The translations under genes and the position numbers were made by a program. Under the pieces are notes generated by a model. That model worked only from the letters and a program-made list of their open reading frames with translations, was not told the origin of the DNA and searched no databases. Of a stretch of DNA of 7,730 nt, positions 6,451 through 7,730 are shown in pieces; the stretch's first letter is position 1; each line of letters opens with the position of its first letter. The stretch covers positions 1-7,730 of the forward strand of contig JAKMFY010000045.1 of the NCBI GenBank assembly GCA_022425185.1, given 5' to 3'. The DNA comes from Candidatus Poseidoniaceae archaeon (GTDB lineage: Archaea; Thermoplasmatota; Poseidoniia; Poseidoniales; Poseidoniaceae).

Positions 6451-7191
6451 ATGAGGCTTGTTGGTGTAGATGAGGCAGGTCGAGGACCAGTACTCGGCCC
6501 CCTCGTAGTGGGACTTCTGTCAATTCCAAAAGAGGATGAATATTTGTTGGAAGAACAACATATTGAAGATTCAAAACACCTCTCGCACGCAAAACGTAAG
6601 TTACATTACGAGTGGATAAATCAGCAAGTAGTCGAGAGAGGTTGGTATGTTGATACAATTATCTGCCAACCAAATCGTATCGATAACGCCGTATATGCAA
6701 AGGGCCTAAATATCTTAGAAGTCGACCTTTTCTCTTCAATACTTAATCGCCATCATCGTTCGTTTAATCAAAAACTAGAGATTCTTTTGGATGCATGTGA
6801 CGTCAATGAAAAACGATTTAGCAATCGTATATCTAACCGATTAAGTGATTGGCCATGGGCGGAAACAACGATGGTTGCAGAGCACAAAGCAGATACGAAT
6901 CATCGAATTGTTGGAGGTGCATCGATACTTGCGAAGGTTGTCAGGGACATGGAAATAGAGCGCATCGCTTTGGAAGTTGGAAAGCCTGTTGGGAGTGGAT
7001 ACCCTTCCGATCCGAACACTGTGAAGGCATTACCTGATTTGATTAAGAAGAATGGGATTCACAAAGATATTCGTTGGTCATGGGCAACTGTGGAGAGGTT
7101 TTGGTTGAAAAACTATTCAACACCCTTGCCGAGGAGAGAACGTTCAGAACCAACGTTGTTTTCCGTTGACGATAAAGCAACGAGTTCATGA
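6451..7191 (+). CDS. rnhB: Ribonuclease HII
   Basis: RNase HII nicks the RNA strand of RNA/DNA hybrids and starts removal of single ribonucleotides misincorporated into DNA; it uses divalent metal. The 246-residue protein starts with the family hallmark VDEAGRGPVLGP: catalytic Asp7 and Glu8, then the G10-R11-G12 loop that reads the ribonucleotide 2'-OH. DSKHLS follows at 40-45. The third acid is Asp114 (ILLDAC) and the fourth Asp148 (HKAD), followed by the GASILAKVVRD block (156-166). GSGYPSDP (181-188) carries the conserved Tyr184 that stacks on the nucleotide. All four acidic residues are present, so it should be active. The core ends near residue 220. The remaining ~26 residues (from NYSTPLP) form a basic-then-polar tail that includes EPTLFSVDD, in the place where archaeal RNase HII often carries a PCNA-binding peptide. 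One small oddity is VGGAS in place of the usual V(S/A)AAS before ILAK. It lies 9 bases after the surface-protein gene and 22 before gltX. Confidence 0.97.
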   Translation: MRLVGVDEAGRGPVLGPLVVGLLSIPKEDEYLLEEQHIEDSKHLSHAKRKLHYEWINQQVVERGWYVDTIICQPNRIDNAVYAKGLNILEVDLFSSILNRHHRSFNQKLEILLDACDVNEKRFSNRISNRLSDWPWAETTMVAEHKADTNHRIVGGASILAKVVRDMEIERIALEVGKPVGSGYPSDPNTVKALPDLIKKNGIHKDIRWSWATVERFWLKNYSTPLPRRERSEPTLFSVDDKATSS

Positions 7192-7203
7192 AGCAACGGT
7201 GAC

Positions 7204-7206
7204 AGG
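7204..7206 (+). promoter_or_regulatory. Weak ribosome binding site of gltX
   Basis: AGG ends seven bases before the ATG at 7214; a longer but more distant GGTGA (7198-7202) lies eleven bases before it. Either could serve. An in-frame GTG at 7199 would add five residues but has no binding site of its own, so ATG 7214 is preferred. Confidence 0.35.
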
Positions 7207-7213
7207 CCAGTTT

Positions 7214-7730
7214 ATGTCGTGGTCACCAGATGCTGAGACTCAAAACCTAATTTGGCATCTTTCTCTGCAAAATGCGTTCGAATATGATGGGAAAGGAGCA
7301 GCAGGTTCAGTTATCGGCCGCATCATGAGTACTCGAGCAGATCTACGGCAATATGGAGGACAGATTAGTCCCTTGGTCGCTCAATCCGTTGTAAAAGCTA
7401 ATTCACTTGCCCAAGAAAAGGGAATGGACTACGTCGAATCTCTTCTCCAACAAGAAGCCCCTCATCTCCTCGAGGGCCGTCAAAAGCAAGAGCGACGTGA
7501 AGGCCTACCTCCTTTGAAAGATACAGAAGGAAAAGAGATTGTTCTTCGATTTGCTCCCAATCCAAACGGTCCGCTGTCATTTGGTCACGCACGTGGAGTT
7601 GTCATCAACGGCACCTACGCCCATGAACACAAAGGAACCCTCATTCTCAGGTTTGATGACACAGATACGACTGTGAAGCCTCCAATGCTAGATGCTTACG
7701 ATATCATTCCACAAGAAGTTGAGTGGCTCT
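7214..7730 (+). CDS. gltX: Glutamate--tRNA ligase, archaeal type, 3' partial
   Basis: The frame is open from ATG 7214 to the window end: 172 complete codons of a protein expected to be roughly 550-590 residues. It charges tRNA-Glu with glutamate; in archaea, which lack GlnRS, the enzyme is usually non-discriminating and also makes Glu-tRNA-Gln for GatDE. Residues 1-~100 form the N-terminal extension typical of archaeal/eukaryotic GluRS (LQNAFEYDGKGAAGSVIG at 18-35, then LRQYGGQISPLV). The class I Rossmann fold then begins with LRFAPNPNGPLSFGHARGVV (111-130). The HIGH signature reads Ser122-Phe-Gly-His125, so the first His is replaced; that position is variable in archaeal GluRS and the second His is kept. 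LRFDDTD (145-151) is the usual substrate-binding segment. It is 22 bases after rnhB and probably in the same transcript. The KMSKS loop and anticodon domain lie beyond the window. Confidence 0.95.
   Translation, partial: MSWSPDAETQNLIWHLSLQNAFEYDGKGAAGSVIGRIMSTRADLRQYGGQISPLVAQSVVKANSLAQEKGMDYVESLLQQEAPHLLEGRQKQERREGLPPLKDTEGKEIVLRFAPNPNGPLSFGHARGVVINGTYAHEHKGTLILRFDDTDTTVKPPMLDAYDIIPQEVEWL

Noticed and set aside
6849..7037. Open frame inside rnhB on the plus strand.
   Set aside because: Fully contained in rnhB, whose catalytic motifs are intact in the main frame; no recognisable domain.
7188..7202. ATGA overlap at the rnhB stop as the start of the next gene.
   Set aside because: That ATG is out of frame with GluRS and reaches a TGA after four codons.
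1..7730. Search for CRISPR repeats, tRNA/rRNA genes, insertion sequences or integration sites.
   Set aside because: No repeated spacer-like arrays, no tRNA-like cloverleaf in any gap, no transposase or integrase motifs, and the gaps are too short to hold them.

Overview
The window reads as chromosomal DNA from an archaeon, most likely a marine planktonic euryarchaeon of the Poseidoniia type (Marine Group II or III). That placement is an inference from gene style; no rRNA is present to settle it. The support is an archaeal-type short PheT (B3/4, B5 and core, with no C-terminal anticodon-binding domain), an archaeal-type GluRS with a roughly 100-residue N-terminal extension, an archaeal-style RNase HII, TATA-type promoter sequence, tight gene packing, AT-leaning composition, and a large N-out, C-in surface protein made of Ig-like repeats. 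There is no integrase, transposase, CRISPR array, tRNA or rRNA, and no gene-free stretch longer than about 300 bases. The largest gap is the 91-base divergent intergenic region at 3921-4011.

Layout. (1) Bases 1-3555, plus strand, a compact three-gene cluster: the 3' part of a glutamate-synthase-related gene (5' end outside the window), pheT, and an SRAP/YedK/HMCES-family gene. Gaps are 10 and 9 bases, and the ribosome binding sites abut or overlap the preceding stop codons. (2) Bases 3552-3920, minus strand: one small unrecognised gene, convergent with the SRAP gene (4-base overlap) and divergent from what follows. (3) Bases 3921-4011: a short divergent control region with a self-complementary AATATATT box near its middle. 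(4) Bases 4012-7730, plus strand: a secreted/membrane surface protein with Ig-like repeats, rnhB (RNase HII), and the first 172 codons of gltX, which runs off the end.

The recognisable genes are mostly information-processing housekeeping functions (two aminoacyl-tRNA synthetases, RNase HII, an abasic-site-crosslinking protein) plus an amino-acid-metabolism relative. I see no clear new defence or mobile system. The parts most worth a second look are the glutamate-synthase-like protein, whose synthase half appears to lack the flavin and Fe-S motifs; the surface protein with five regularly spaced repeats and a single cysteine pair; the small minus-strand gene sharing a promoter region with it; and a possible degenerate PCNA-binding tail on RNase HII.
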